From positions 1,984,001 through 2,048,000 of the forward strand of contig NZ_LT964979.1 in the NCBI RefSeq assembly GCF_900240335.1: DNA of 64,000 nucleotides, given 5' to 3'. Made by a program: the position numbers and the translations under genes. The DNA comes from Flavimobilis massiliensis. Lineage in GTDB: Bacteria; Actinomycetota; Actinomycetes; Actinomycetales; Cellulomonadaceae. The notes under the pieces were generated by a model. The model was not told the DNA's origin and ran no database searches. It saw only the letters and a program-made list of their open reading frames with translations. Below are positions 25,795 to 32,886 of the stretch, one piece after another (position 1 is the stretch's first letter; every line of letters begins with the position of its first letter).

Positions 25795-26766
25795 TCAGCG
25801 CGCGCGTCCCGCAAGCGTCGCCAGCAGCGCCGCGCCTGTCGCGGCGTCGTCGACGGTGACGACGTAGCGTCGTCCGCCGGTCGCCCGCACCTCGATCCCG
25901 TCGCCCTTGCGCAGCACCATGCCGATGCTGCCGTCGAGGGCGGTGCGGATGCCCCAGCCGCCGAACTCGCCCATGGGGTCGACGCGGACGACGCTGACGT
26001 CCTCGATCTCGTCGAGCGGCACGGTGATCCGCGGCCAGGGGAACGCGGTGCGGGCCATGAGGCCGCGCGCGTCGATGACGACGGTCGCGCTCAGCAGCAT
26101 GAGCAGCGGCGTGAGCCCGACGCCGAGGATGAGGCCGATCCACCAGTCGGTTGCGATTCCGAGGCCCACGGAGGCGACGGCAATCGCGGCGATGATGAGC
26201 CACGCGTGCCCCTGGCGGGTCGTGCGGACCCAGGTCGCGCGGGTGTCGACGTCGAGCGGGAGCGTCGTCGTCGTGGCCGGGAGAGCCGAGTGGGCGGGGC
26301 GGTGGGGGTCGCGTGGGACGACGCTCGCGGCGGCGATGCCGGCCGCGAACGCGATGGCGAGCGTGACGACGACGCCCCCGCCGATGCCGGTCGCGTCGCG
26401 CGCGTCGGTGAGTCCGCGCTGGGCGTCGAAGGTGACGACGAGTATCCCGCCGAGGAAGATCGCGAGCCATACGGCGATGCCGGCGACGAAGCGTCGGGTC
26501 ATGGCGGCCTGCCCGGCGAACGTGCCGAGCGCCCACATGGCGACGGAGAAGAGGACGACAATGGCGGAGAACGTCACGAGCATCCCCGCCGCGGAGCCGA
26601 CCTGGTCGACGCCGTCGTTGCTCCAGTGCGTCGCGACCTCGGCGGGCAGCTCGTCACGCCAGCCCCCGACGACGAGGAGCGCGGCGGCGAGGACGAGGAG
26701 CGGGACGACGAGCGTGAGGAGTGCTGTGATCCCGCGGTGCGGGACGGTGCGCGTGGTGGAGGTCAT
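25795..26766 (-). CDS. DUF1648-type membrane protein
   Basis: 323 residues with about six hydrophobic segments. The N-terminal region (PLLVLAAALLVVGGWRDELPAEVATHWSNDGVDQVGS) is the DUF1648 signature, with the conserved P-x-x-x-x-x-H-W motif. The C-terminal half after residue ~245 is a soluble, PH-like segment (VPLDEIEDVSVVRVDPMGEFGGWGIR). It overlaps by four bases with the upstream GntR regulator gene, an arrangement often seen for DUF1648 proteins. Biochemical role unknown. Confidence 0.8.
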   Translation of the reverse strand: MTSTTRTVPHRGITALLTLVVPLLVLAAALLVVGGWRDELPAEVATHWSNDGVDQVGSAAGMLVTFSAIVVLFSVAMWALGTFAGQAAMTRRFVAGIAVWLAIFLGGILVVTFDAQRGLTDARDATGIGGGVVVTLAIAFAAGIAAASVVPRDPHRPAHSALPATTTTLPLDVDTRATWVRTTRQGHAWLIIAAIAVASVGLGIATDWWIGLILGVGLTPLLMLLSATVVIDARGLMARTAFPWPRITVPLDEIEDVSVVRVDPMGEFGGWGIRTALDGSIGMVLRKGDGIEVRATGGRRYVVTVDDAATGAALLATLAGRAR

Positions 26767-27125
26767 CGCAGTGCTTCCTTGACGAGGGCGGTCGTGGTGC
26801 GGGGGTCGAGGCCGAGCCGGCGGGACTCGGCGACGAGGGTGTCGATCGCGGCGCGGAGGCGCGCGTCGCGGAGCCCGGCGTCGTCGGCGCGCGCGGCGAC
26901 GGTCGCGCCGCGGCCGCGGCGGAGCTCGACGAGGCCTTCGTCGCGGAGCTCCTGGTAGGCGCGCAGGACGGTGTGGAGGTTGACGTCGAGGCTTGCGGCG
27001 ACGTCGCGTGCGGGGGCGAGGCGGTCGCCCGCGGAGAGCGTCCCTGCGGCGATGGCGGCGCGCAGCTGTGCGGCGAGCTGCTCGAAGAGCGGCTCGGGCG
27101 CGGCGGGGTCGATCGTGAGGAGCAC
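26763..27125 (-). CDS. GntR-family transcriptional regulator (YtrA-like, short form)
   Basis: 120 residues. The N-terminal winged helix covers residues ~8-75 (PLFEQLAAQLRAAIAAGTLSAGDRLAPARDVAASLDVNLHTVLRAYQELRDEGLVELRRGRG). There is no large effector domain, only a ~40-residue helical tail as in the YtrA subfamily, whose members control adjacent membrane-protein or ABC genes. The GTG at 27125 begins VLLTIDPAAP. A promoter with an operator-like palindrome lies directly upstream and places the start at or next to the first transcribed base. The target is most likely its own operon with the DUF1648 gene. Confidence 0.87.
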   Translation of the reverse strand: MLLTIDPAAPEPLFEQLAAQLRAAIAAGTLSAGDRLAPARDVAASLDVNLHTVLRAYQELRDEGLVELRRGRGATVAARADDAGLRDARLRAAIDTLVAESRRLGLDPRTTTALVKEALR

Positions 27126-27131
27126 ACGCTC

Positions 27132-27161
27132 ATCGTAGTTGTTACCATACAACTAGAACAA
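27132..27161 (-). promoter_or_regulatory. GntR operon promoter with palindromic operator; leaderless start
   Basis: On the minus strand TTGTTC (27161-27156) and TACGAT (27137-27132) are separated by 18 nt. The interval contains TAGTTGT-ATGGTA-ACAACTA (27155-27136), a perfect 7-bp inverted repeat that overlaps the -10. The GTG start follows six bases after the -10, so the mRNA is probably leaderless. Binding here by the GntR protein would block RNA polymerase. Confidence 0.65.
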
Positions 27162-27165
27162 GTGC

Positions 27166-27217
27166 CGACGGATTGATGGCTTCCCTCATCGAATGGGGGG
27201 AAGCCATCAATCCGTCG
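27166..27217. repeat. Family B palindromic repeat, copy 4
   Basis: Near-perfect inverted repeat with arms CGACGGATTGATGGCTTCC and GGAAGCCATCAATCCGTCG. The most symmetrical copy of family B here. It lies between the 3' end of the MerR gene and the GntR promoter. Confidence 0.85.
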
Positions 27218-27300
27218 GGGAGCACGTTCCTCCTGCGACACCGTCGGGGAGCGCGTTGCTCCCGCGGCACCGTCGGGAGACGGCCCTCCTACCGCGGCAC
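27214..27300. repeat. Three imperfect 29-bp tandem repeats
   Basis: Units begin at 27214, 27243 and 27272, each starting GTCGGGGAGC or GTCGGGAGAC and ending CGACACC or CGGCAC(C). The third unit overlaps the stop codon and last residues of the MerR gene. Confidence 0.65.
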
Positions 27301-28098
27301 TACCGGAGCCGAAATCTCCAGGACCGGACCATCCAGGCCGAGCCCCCACGTCGGCAGGTACGACTCCCGGTTGTCGCCGACGACCGCCAGCGCCCCGTCC
27401 CCCGCCGCGAGCGCCACATGATCGTGGACCGCGACGATGAACGACTGGTCCGCCGCCTGGTCCTGGTCGAGCGCCACGACGATCTCCCGGCCGGCCTCCT
27501 CGGCGACGAGAGCCATGCCCGGCGGTGGCACGCAAGGCGCCGCGACCGGCACCCGCACGGTGAGGCGCGCAGCCGAGTGCTCCGTCGCGCGCTCGTGGTA
27601 CTGCACCGACGGCACGCCCGCGAGCGTCGCCCCCGTCTCCGTGAGCGCGACGAACAACCGGTCGGTGAGCGCCGGGATGAGCCCCGCGAGCTCGCCGAGC
27701 GTCGCCGAGCCTCCGAGCGTGAGAAGCAGCCGCGCCGGTACGTCCCGCACCTCGTGCGGGACGTCGAGCGCAGGCTGCCCCGCGAGCACGGACCGCACGT
27801 ACCCGGCGGCCGCGAGCCGCCCCTCGAGCGACGCCCACACCGCACCCCACAGCTCGTCGAACTCCGCGACAGGATCGGCGGCGTCGAGAACCGTCGCGAC
27901 GTCCGCGAGCGACACGTCGAGCGCCCGCAGCAGCGTGATCGTGCGCCCGCGCACGACCTGCTCGGGCCCGTACGCGCGCGGCGCACCCTCGCCCGTGCGC
28001 GTCGCGTCGAGCAGTCCGCGATCCGTCCAGAGCCGCACGGCCTTCTCGGACACGCCGAGCGTCCGCGCGAGGGCCCCGACCGTCAATGTCGTCGTCAT
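27289..28098 (-). CDS. MerR-family transcriptional activator with C-terminal effector-binding-like domain
   Basis: 269 residues. HTH region at residues 4-70 (TVGALARTLGVSEKAVRLWTDRGLLDATRTGEGAPRAYG), then a coiled helix and a C-terminal region (~125-269) compatible with a GyrI/BltR-type small-molecule domain. No metal-binding Cys cluster is visible, so a drug-like or organic ligand is more likely than a metal. Its own promoter has the over-long 19-nt spacer typical of MerR-controlled promoters, arguing for autoregulation. Upstream, in divergent direction, is only a decayed peptidase gene. Confidence 0.85.
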   Translation of the reverse strand: MTTTLTVGALARTLGVSEKAVRLWTDRGLLDATRTGEGAPRAYGPEQVVRGRTITLLRALDVSLADVATVLDAADPVAEFDELWGAVWASLEGRLAAAGYVRSVLAGQPALDVPHEVRDVPARLLLTLGGSATLGELAGLIPALTDRLFVALTETGATLAGVPSVQYHERATEHSAARLTVRVPVAAPCVPPPGMALVAEEAGREIVVALDQDQAADQSFIVAVHDHVALAAGDGALAVVGDNRESYLPTWGLGLDGPVLEISAPVVPR

Positions 28099-28105
28099 GC
28101 GCACG

Positions 28106-28136
28106 ACGCTAGGCCCTGCCCCAGGGGCAGGCGCAA
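28106..28136 (-). promoter_or_regulatory. MerR-type promoter with 19-nt spacer and palindrome
   Basis: On the minus strand -35 TTGCGC (28136-28131) and -10 TAGCGT (28111-28106) are 19 nt apart. The spacer contains CCTGCCCC-T-GGGGCAGG (28131-28115), a perfect 8-bp dyad. This geometry is the known mark of MerR regulators, which bend DNA to correct the spacing. The ATG begins about eight bases after the -10, implying a leaderless transcript. Confidence 0.7.
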
Positions 28137-28563
28137 GCGTGCGCAGGGGCGCCGCGCGGTTCGCGCTCACCTTCTCGCGCTCACCGACGCGGCCGCGGCC
28201 CGTGCCGACGTCGACGAGACACGCACGGCCGCGATGGGCGGGTTCTTCGGCGGGTACATGGCGAACTGCGTCGCGGGGCACACGGACCGCTTCCGGGCGA
28301 TCGTCTCGCATGCGGGACTGTGGTCGCTCGAGCTGTTCCTGCCGACGACCGACCACCCGTCGTACTGGGCGCGGGAGATGACCCCGGAGATGCGTGCGGC
28401 GTGGTCGCCGCACCGGTCGGTCGGTGCGATCCGCACGCCCATGCTCGTCGTCCACGGCGACAAGGACTACCGGGTGCCGGTCGGCGAGGGGCTCTCGCTC
28501 TGGTACTCGCTGCTCAGCGCGTCGGTCCTGCCGCAGGCCGACGACGGCACGACGGCCCATCGG
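28137..28563 (+). pseudogene. Remnant of an S9 prolyl-oligopeptidase catalytic domain
   Basis: An open frame without a start codon reads DVDETRTAAMGGFFGGYMANCVAGHTDRFRAIVSHAG, then WAREMTPEMRAAWSPHRSV and TPMLVVHGDKDYRVPVGEGLSLWY. This is the C-terminal alpha/beta-hydrolase core of S9 peptidases. The nucleophile motif GGSFGGY has become GGFFGGY (codon 28243-28245 is TTC, one change from TCC). The whole propeller and N-terminus are missing and the region with the catalytic His is replaced by a family A repeat right after TAHRF. The gene is therefore truncated at both ends and lacks Ser and His. Confidence 0.8.
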
Positions 28564-28608
28564 TTCCAATCGGTTCACGTCGCGTGCACCGATCGGCTAT
28601 CGGCACTT
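28558..28608. repeat. Family A palindromic repeat, copy 3 (degenerate)
   Basis: One clean half (ACCGATCGGCTATCGG) and one degenerate half (CCATCGGTTCCAATCGGTTC). It marks the break point of the S9 peptidase remnant and lies between it and the convergent EVE-DUF3883 gene. Confidence 0.6.
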
Positions 28609-28654
28609 GCGAGGGCGCCGGGGAGCAGCTCAGCCGAGGACGCTGCGGCGCGGC

Positions 28655-29554
28655 TCAGCCCAGGACGACGCGGTGGGCCTCGGCCGACGACGCCTTGCGC
28701 GCCGCCTTGCCGTCGAGCTCCGTGACGACGGACTCCTTCTCCAACACGTTCGTCACGACGAGCAGCCGCCAGCCCTTGTCCTTCTTCGCAGCCTTGAGCT
28801 CGCGTCGGGTGAGGCTCACCGACGGGTCGGGCCCGACCTTGCCACGCACCTCGACCCGGATCGTCTCCTTGACGCCCTCGACCTTCCGCTTGAGCTCGAG
28901 GTCGTACCCGTGGCCCGGCTCGTCACGTACGTCGTCGACAGGCTTGAAGCCGAGTTTCTTGTAGTGCTTGAGCGCGGCCTTGAAGGCACGCTTCTCGACG
29001 CGGGCGCCGAGTGCGGAGGCCGTGTAGGGGGACGTGACGCCGCCCGCGCCGTCGTCGACGTCGTCGCGGCCGGCGAGCACGAGCAGCGCGTCGAGCTCGG
29101 CCTGCGTGAGCGCGACCGGAGCGGGCTGCGGCTCCGTCACGGCTGTCGAGGCTGCGAGCACGGCGTCGTCGCCGGCCTGGTCGAGCGTCACCGGCATGTC
29201 CCAGAAGGTCACGGCGATCCGCACCCACGTCGTGCGCTCGTCCGCGCGCGGCCGGTCGAGCCACGCACCGGGGTCGCTCGCGACGTCTCGCACGACCGTG
29301 TCCGTGATGCGGCCTGCACCCCAGAACCCGGCATCAACCTTCGACGAGCCCCTGTCGACGTAGAAGATGACCGCGTCGCCCTCGCGCATCGCGGCGGCGG
29401 GCGCCAGCGAACCGATCGGCAGGCTCCAGAAGTCGTCGAGGCCGCGCTTCGCGAGCGCGACCTCCGGCTTGCTGCGCTCCGGGCTGCAGGTGATGACCCA
29501 GGCTCCGACCTCAGGGGCGTGAGGCTCGGGCTGCTCGGTGCTCGCGTTCGACAT
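28655..29554 (-). CDS. EVE-like and DUF3883 (PD-(D/E)XK nuclease-like) domain protein
   Basis: 299 residues. Residues ~16-115 look like an EVE/PUA-fold domain: GAWVITCSPER, DDFWSLP, EGDAVIFYVDRG, GFWGAGRI. After an Ala/Asp linker, residues ~205-285 match DUF3883 (NO VEIN C-terminal type): GHGYDLELKRK followed by IRVEVRGKVG, a D...E-x-R/K core of the PD-(D/E)XK nuclease fold, then LTRRELKAAKKDKGWRLLVVTNV. EVE domains read modified cytosine or other modified bases, so a stand-alone modification-dependent nuclease is a reasonable guess. No methylase or McrB-like partner is adjacent. The ATG at 29554 has only a weak ribosome site. Confidence 0.75.
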   Translation of the reverse strand: MSNASTEQPEPHAPEVGAWVITCSPERSKPEVALAKRGLDDFWSLPIGSLAPAAAMREGDAVIFYVDRGSSKVDAGFWGAGRITDTVVRDVASDPGAWLDRPRADERTTWVRIAVTFWDMPVTLDQAGDDAVLAASTAVTEPQPAPVALTQAELDALLVLAGRDDVDDGAGGVTSPYTASALGARVEKRAFKAALKHYKKLGFKPVDDVRDEPGHGYDLELKRKVEGVKETIRVEVRGKVGPDPSVSLTRRELKAAKKDKGWRLLVVTNVLEKESVVTELDGKAARKASSAEAHRVVLG

Positions 29555-29635
29555 GGTCTGAGACTAGCCGTCCGTGCGGCCGTCGTCGGGGGACCGTCGG
29601 GCCCTGGTCGCAGGCGGCGCCGTGAGGCGCCGCCT

Positions 29636-29679
29636 CGATAGCCGATCCGTACGCCCCCGGCGTCCGGATCGGCTATCGA
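29636..29679. repeat. Family A palindromic repeat, copy 4
   Basis: CGATAGCCGATCCG and CGGATCGGCTATCG are perfect 14-bp inverted arms. It lies between the 5' end of the EVE gene and the 3' end of the response-regulator gene. Confidence 0.82.
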
Positions 29680-29703
29680 CGGCCTGGCACCACCCCTCGT
29701 TCG

Positions 29704-29751
29704 CGGATTGACGCGTCCCCCCGTCGGACGGGTGGGACGCGTCAATCCGTG
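29704..29751. repeat. Family B palindromic repeat, copy 5
   Basis: CGGATTGACGCGTCCC and GGGACGCGTCAATCCG are perfect 16-bp arms around the centre CCCGTCGGACGGGT. It lies immediately after the response-regulator stop and could terminate the two-component operon. Confidence 0.85.
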
Positions 29752-29760
29752 GGGAGGGTG

Positions 29761-30387
29761 TCAGGCGCGGAGGATGCCCCGGTCGCGCGCCGTCGTCACG
29801 GCGGCCGTGCGCGAGTCGACGCCGAGCTTCGTGAACACGTGCGCGAGGTGCGACTTCACCGTCGCCTCGGAGAGGAAGAGCCGCCTGCTCACCTGCTGGT
29901 TCGTCAGCCCTTCGGCGACGAGCGCGAGCACCTCGGTCTCGCGCGCCGTGAGCTGCGTGCCGGGGGTCCGGACGCGCTCGACGAGGCGCGTCGCGATCGC
30001 AGGCGCGAGCGCCGACGCGCCCGCAGCGGCCGCGCGGACGGCGGCCACGAGCTCCTCGGGGGGCGCGTCCTTGAGGAGGTAGCCGACGGCTCCGGCCTCG
30101 AGCGCTGCGAGGATGTCGGCGTCGGTGCCGTAGGTCGTGAGGACGATGACGCGCGGGGTCGGGCCGGCGGACGTGATCGTCGCGGTCGCCTCGACACCGC
30201 CGGCGGGGCCGTCGCCGAACTGCAGGTCCATGAGGACGACGTCGGGCCAGGCCTCGGCCGCGAGCCGGACAGCGTCGGCGGCGGTGGGGGCCTCGCCGAC
30301 GATCTCAAGGTCGGGCTCGGTCTCGAGGAGGGCGCGGACGCCGGCGCGGACGACAGGATGGTCGTCGGCGAGCAGGATGCGGATCAT
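29761..30387 (-). CDS. NarL/LuxR-type response regulator
   Basis: 208 residues. Receiver domain with D8/D9, phospho-acceptor D54 (PDVVLMDLQF), Thr in VLTTYGTD and Lys in YLLKDAPPEEL. A C-terminal LuxR helix-turn-helix begins with LTARETEVLALVAEGLTNQQVSRRLFLSEATVKSHL. It is overlapped by four bases with the histidine kinase gene and forms a two-component pair. The divergent ABC exporter at 31822 is the likely target, with an inverted repeat between the two transcription units. Family B repeat follows the stop. Confidence 0.93.
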   Translation of the reverse strand: MIRILLADDHPVVRAGVRALLETEPDLEIVGEAPTAADAVRLAAEAWPDVVLMDLQFGDGPAGGVEATATITSAGPTPRVIVLTTYGTDADILAALEAGAVGYLLKDAPPEELVAAVRAAAAGASALAPAIATRLVERVRTPGTQLTARETEVLALVAEGLTNQQVSRRLFLSEATVKSHLAHVFTKLGVDSRTAAVTTARDRGILRA

Positions 30388-31676
30388 CGGGCGCCACCTT
30401 CTCGTGCAGAGCTGTCCACAGACACCCTCACGGCGACGGCCGTCCCCAGCCCGGGTGTCGACTCGACCGTGAGCACACCCCCGAGCGACCGCGCACGCGC
30501 GCGCATGCCCGGAAGCCCGAACCCTGAGTCGGCACCCGCACCGCGCGCCAGAACCGCGTCGGCGTCGAAGCCGCTGCCGTCGTCGACGACGTCGAGCGCG
30601 ACCTCGTCGTCCATGAACGAGAGCGTCACGTCGACCCGCTGAGCGCCCGCGTGCCGGCGCGCGTTCCCGACCGCCGACTGGGCGATCCGCAGGATCGCCT
30701 GCTCGGCGTCGGGCCCGAGCGGACCCGCGTCACCCGAGACGTGCACGTGGACGCGCGGCCCGTCAGGTGCGGCGGCGAGCCGCTCGAGGGCATGCACGAG
30801 TCCTCCGGCGTCGAGGTCGGGCGACGTCCAGGCACGCACGAGCCGACGCGCCTCGACAAGGTTCTCCCCGGCGGTCTCACGCGCCTGCGTGACGTGCCGG
30901 GCTGCTGTCGCGACCTCGTCTGCGATCCGCGGATCGGCGCCCGCCACAGACCCGCCCGGGGCGTGCGATGCCGCGGCGTCGTCGAGGATCCGCTCGGCCG
31001 CGCGCAGCAGCAGCTGGATCGACGAGAGACCCTGGGCGAGCGTGTCGTGGATCTCGCGCGCGAGCCGCTCACGCTCCGCGAGCATGCCCTCGTTGCGGGA
31101 CGCGGCCGCAAGGTCCTCACGCGCGACGGACAGCTCCGCGATGAGCACGCGGCGCTGCTCGCTTTCGCGCGCGAGCGCCGCATGACCGTGAACCGCGGCG
31201 GCCGCGAAGGCCGCACCGAGCACGGGCCCGAGGACGGCGCCGACGTCGAGCTGGCCCTCATGCAGCCCGTACGCACCGACGGACGCGCCGACGAGCACCG
31301 CGAGCGTCACCGCGCCCACGAGCGCAGGCAGGACCTGGAGCACGAGGAAGAAGAGGGGGAACGCGAGCCACACGGCCTCGGGCGTCACCGCGAGCAGCGC
31401 GATCCACAGGGCGACGATGACCGAGAGCCACGCCGTCGCAGCACGCCCCCGCCCCGGAGCTCCGCCGCTCGGGTGCGTGCCGGGCGGAACGAGCCGCAGG
31501 TCCCCGCGGAGGATGCCCGCAGCGTCGACGAGGCCGATCGCGGCCGCGAGCGCCGCGACGGCACCCGCCCCGGACGTCCCGAGGGCGCGCACGACGACGA
31601 GCACGAGCAGCAGCGCGAGCACGAGGTGCGGGCCAGCACGCAGCACGAGCGGAACGGGGCGGAGGTCGGAGATCAC
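30384..31676 (-). CDS. NarL-family sensor histidine kinase (DesK/LiaS-like)
   Basis: 430 residues from a GTG. Five or six membrane helices occupy residues ~10-165, with short loops and no large sensor domain, so the signal is probably sensed in the membrane. HisKA_3 dimerisation motif ERERLAREIHDTLAQGL places the phospho-His at H210. The HATPase domain shows NARRHAGA, DVVDDGSGFD and GFGLPGMRARARSLGG. First gene of the two-component operon. Systems of this layout next to an FtsX-type ABC exporter often respond to cell-envelope stress or antimicrobial peptides, which is inferred rather than shown. Confidence 0.92.
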   Translation of the reverse strand: MISDLRPVPLVLRAGPHLVLALLLVLVVVRALGTSGAGAVAALAAAIGLVDAAGILRGDLRLVPPGTHPSGGAPGRGRAATAWLSVIVALWIALLAVTPEAVWLAFPLFFLVLQVLPALVGAVTLAVLVGASVGAYGLHEGQLDVGAVLGPVLGAAFAAAAVHGHAALARESEQRRVLIAELSVAREDLAAASRNEGMLAERERLAREIHDTLAQGLSSIQLLLRAAERILDDAAASHAPGGSVAGADPRIADEVATAARHVTQARETAGENLVEARRLVRAWTSPDLDAGGLVHALERLAAAPDGPRVHVHVSGDAGPLGPDAEQAILRIAQSAVGNARRHAGAQRVDVTLSFMDDEVALDVVDDGSGFDADAVLARGAGADSGFGLPGMRARARSLGGVLTVESTPGLGTAVAVRVSVDSSAREGGAR

Positions 31677-31712
31677 GGCACCACCACCCTAGGCATCGGC
31701 CGTGCGCACGTC

Positions 31713-31730
31713 ATCGTCCGTTCGGACGAT
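31713..31730. promoter_or_regulatory. Candidate response-regulator operator between kinase and ABC operons
   Basis: ATCGTCCG-TT-CGGACGAT is a perfect 8-bp inverted repeat in the 145-base divergent region. On the kinase side it touches a plausible promoter: ATGACG and TAGGGT (31694-31689) with a 17-nt spacer. A dimeric LuxR-type regulator could bind here and control both operons. Confidence 0.5.
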
Positions 31731-31821
31731 CCGAGGACCCCGCCGCGGCCGATGCCCGCGAGGGGGCTCGAGGCGGAGGCTCGAGGGGTGCGTGGCGCCG
31801 CGCCCGCACGGGGAGGAACAA

Positions 31822-32886
31822 ATGTACGTCGCATGGCGGGACCTGCGTGCTGCGCGTGGCCGCTTCGGTCTCGTCGGGACGGTCGTCGCGCTCGTCACGG
31901 TGCTCGTCGGGCTCGTCTCGGGGCTCACGGCCGGCCTTGCCCGGGAGTCGACGTCCGCGATCGCGGACCTGCCAGCGGACCGGATCGTCCTCGCGGCGCC
32001 CGAGCCAGGCGAGAAGGCGTCGCTCACGACGTCGGAGCTCGACACTGCGACCGTCGACGCATGGCGCGCGGTCCCCGGGGTCGCGGGCGTCACGCCGGTG
32101 ACGGTCGCCACGACGCGCGCCACGGGCGGACGTCGGGCGTCGGTCACGGTCATGGGCGCTCCGGAGGGCTCCGCAGTCGCGCCGGGTGTCGCACCCGGTC
32201 GCGTCGTCCTCTCCGAGAGCGCGGCCGAGGATCTTGGTCTCGCTGCCGGAGGCACGCTGACGCTCGGCGGTGCCGAGCTCACGGTCGCTGCGGTCGAGGG
32301 TGACGCGTCCCTCAGTCACGTGCCGGTCGTCTGGACGGTTCCGGCCGACGTGCCCGCCCAGGGCCGTGCCGACTCTGTCGCTGCGACGTTCCTCGCGGTG
32401 ACGCTCGCGGACGACGGTCTCGACACCGCGGCCGTCGACGCCGGCCTCGGCACGTCGACGACGACGGTCAAGGGTGCCCTCCGCACGATCGGTGCTTTCA
32501 CGTCGGAGAACGGCTCGCTGCAGATGATGCAGGCCTTCCTGCTCGTGATCTCGGCGCTCGTCGTCGGCTCGTTCTTCACGGTGTGGACGGTGCAGCGTGC
32601 GGGTGACGTCGCGGTGCTGCGCGCGCTTGGCGCGTCGACGCGCCTGCTCCTGCGGGATGCGCTCGGTCAGGCGCTCGTCCTTCTGCTTGCGGGGACGGGC
32701 GTCGGCATGCTCCTCGTCGTCGGTCTGGGCGCGGTGATCGCCAACGTCGTGCCGTTCGTGCTGAGCCCTTCGACCATCCTCGTGCCCTTCGTGGCACTCG
32801 TCGTCCTGGGTCTGGCGGGCGCAGGTCTCGCGGTGCGCCGCGTGACGTCCGTCGACCCCCTCACTGCTTTGGGAAGTGCCCGATGA
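31822..32886 (+). CDS. ABC exporter permease, FtsX/MacB type
   Basis: 354 residues. N-terminal helix (VGTVVALVTVLVGLVSGLTAGL), a large extracytoplasmic MacB-like domain (~45-230), and three C-terminal helices ending with VRRVTSVDPLTALG, the FtsX-family signature. GGGAGGA is placed 5 nt before the ATG at 31822. Its stop overlaps the ATPase start (ATGA). Exporters of this class move peptides, lipids or lipoproteins, or act as mechanotransmitters. Divergent from the two-component operon and probably controlled by it. Confidence 0.9.
   Translation: MYVAWRDLRAARGRFGLVGTVVALVTVLVGLVSGLTAGLARESTSAIADLPADRIVLAAPEPGEKASLTTSELDTATVDAWRAVPGVAGVTPVTVATTRATGGRRASVTVMGAPEGSAVAPGVAPGRVVLSESAAEDLGLAAGGTLTLGGAELTVAAVEGDASLSHVPVVWTVPADVPAQGRADSVAATFLAVTLADDGLDTAAVDAGLGTSTTTVKGALRTIGAFTSENGSLQMMQAFLLVISALVVGSFFTVWTVQRAGDVAVLRALGASTRLLLRDALGQALVLLLAGTGVGMLLVVGLGAVIANVVPFVLSPSTILVPFVALVVLGLAGAGLAVRRVTSVDPLTALGSAR

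Noticed and set aside
27193..28725. A 510-codon plus-strand gene joining the MerR antisense with the peptidase remnant
   Set aside because: Only the 3' part has real homology; the rest is antisense to the MerR gene and crosses its promoter.
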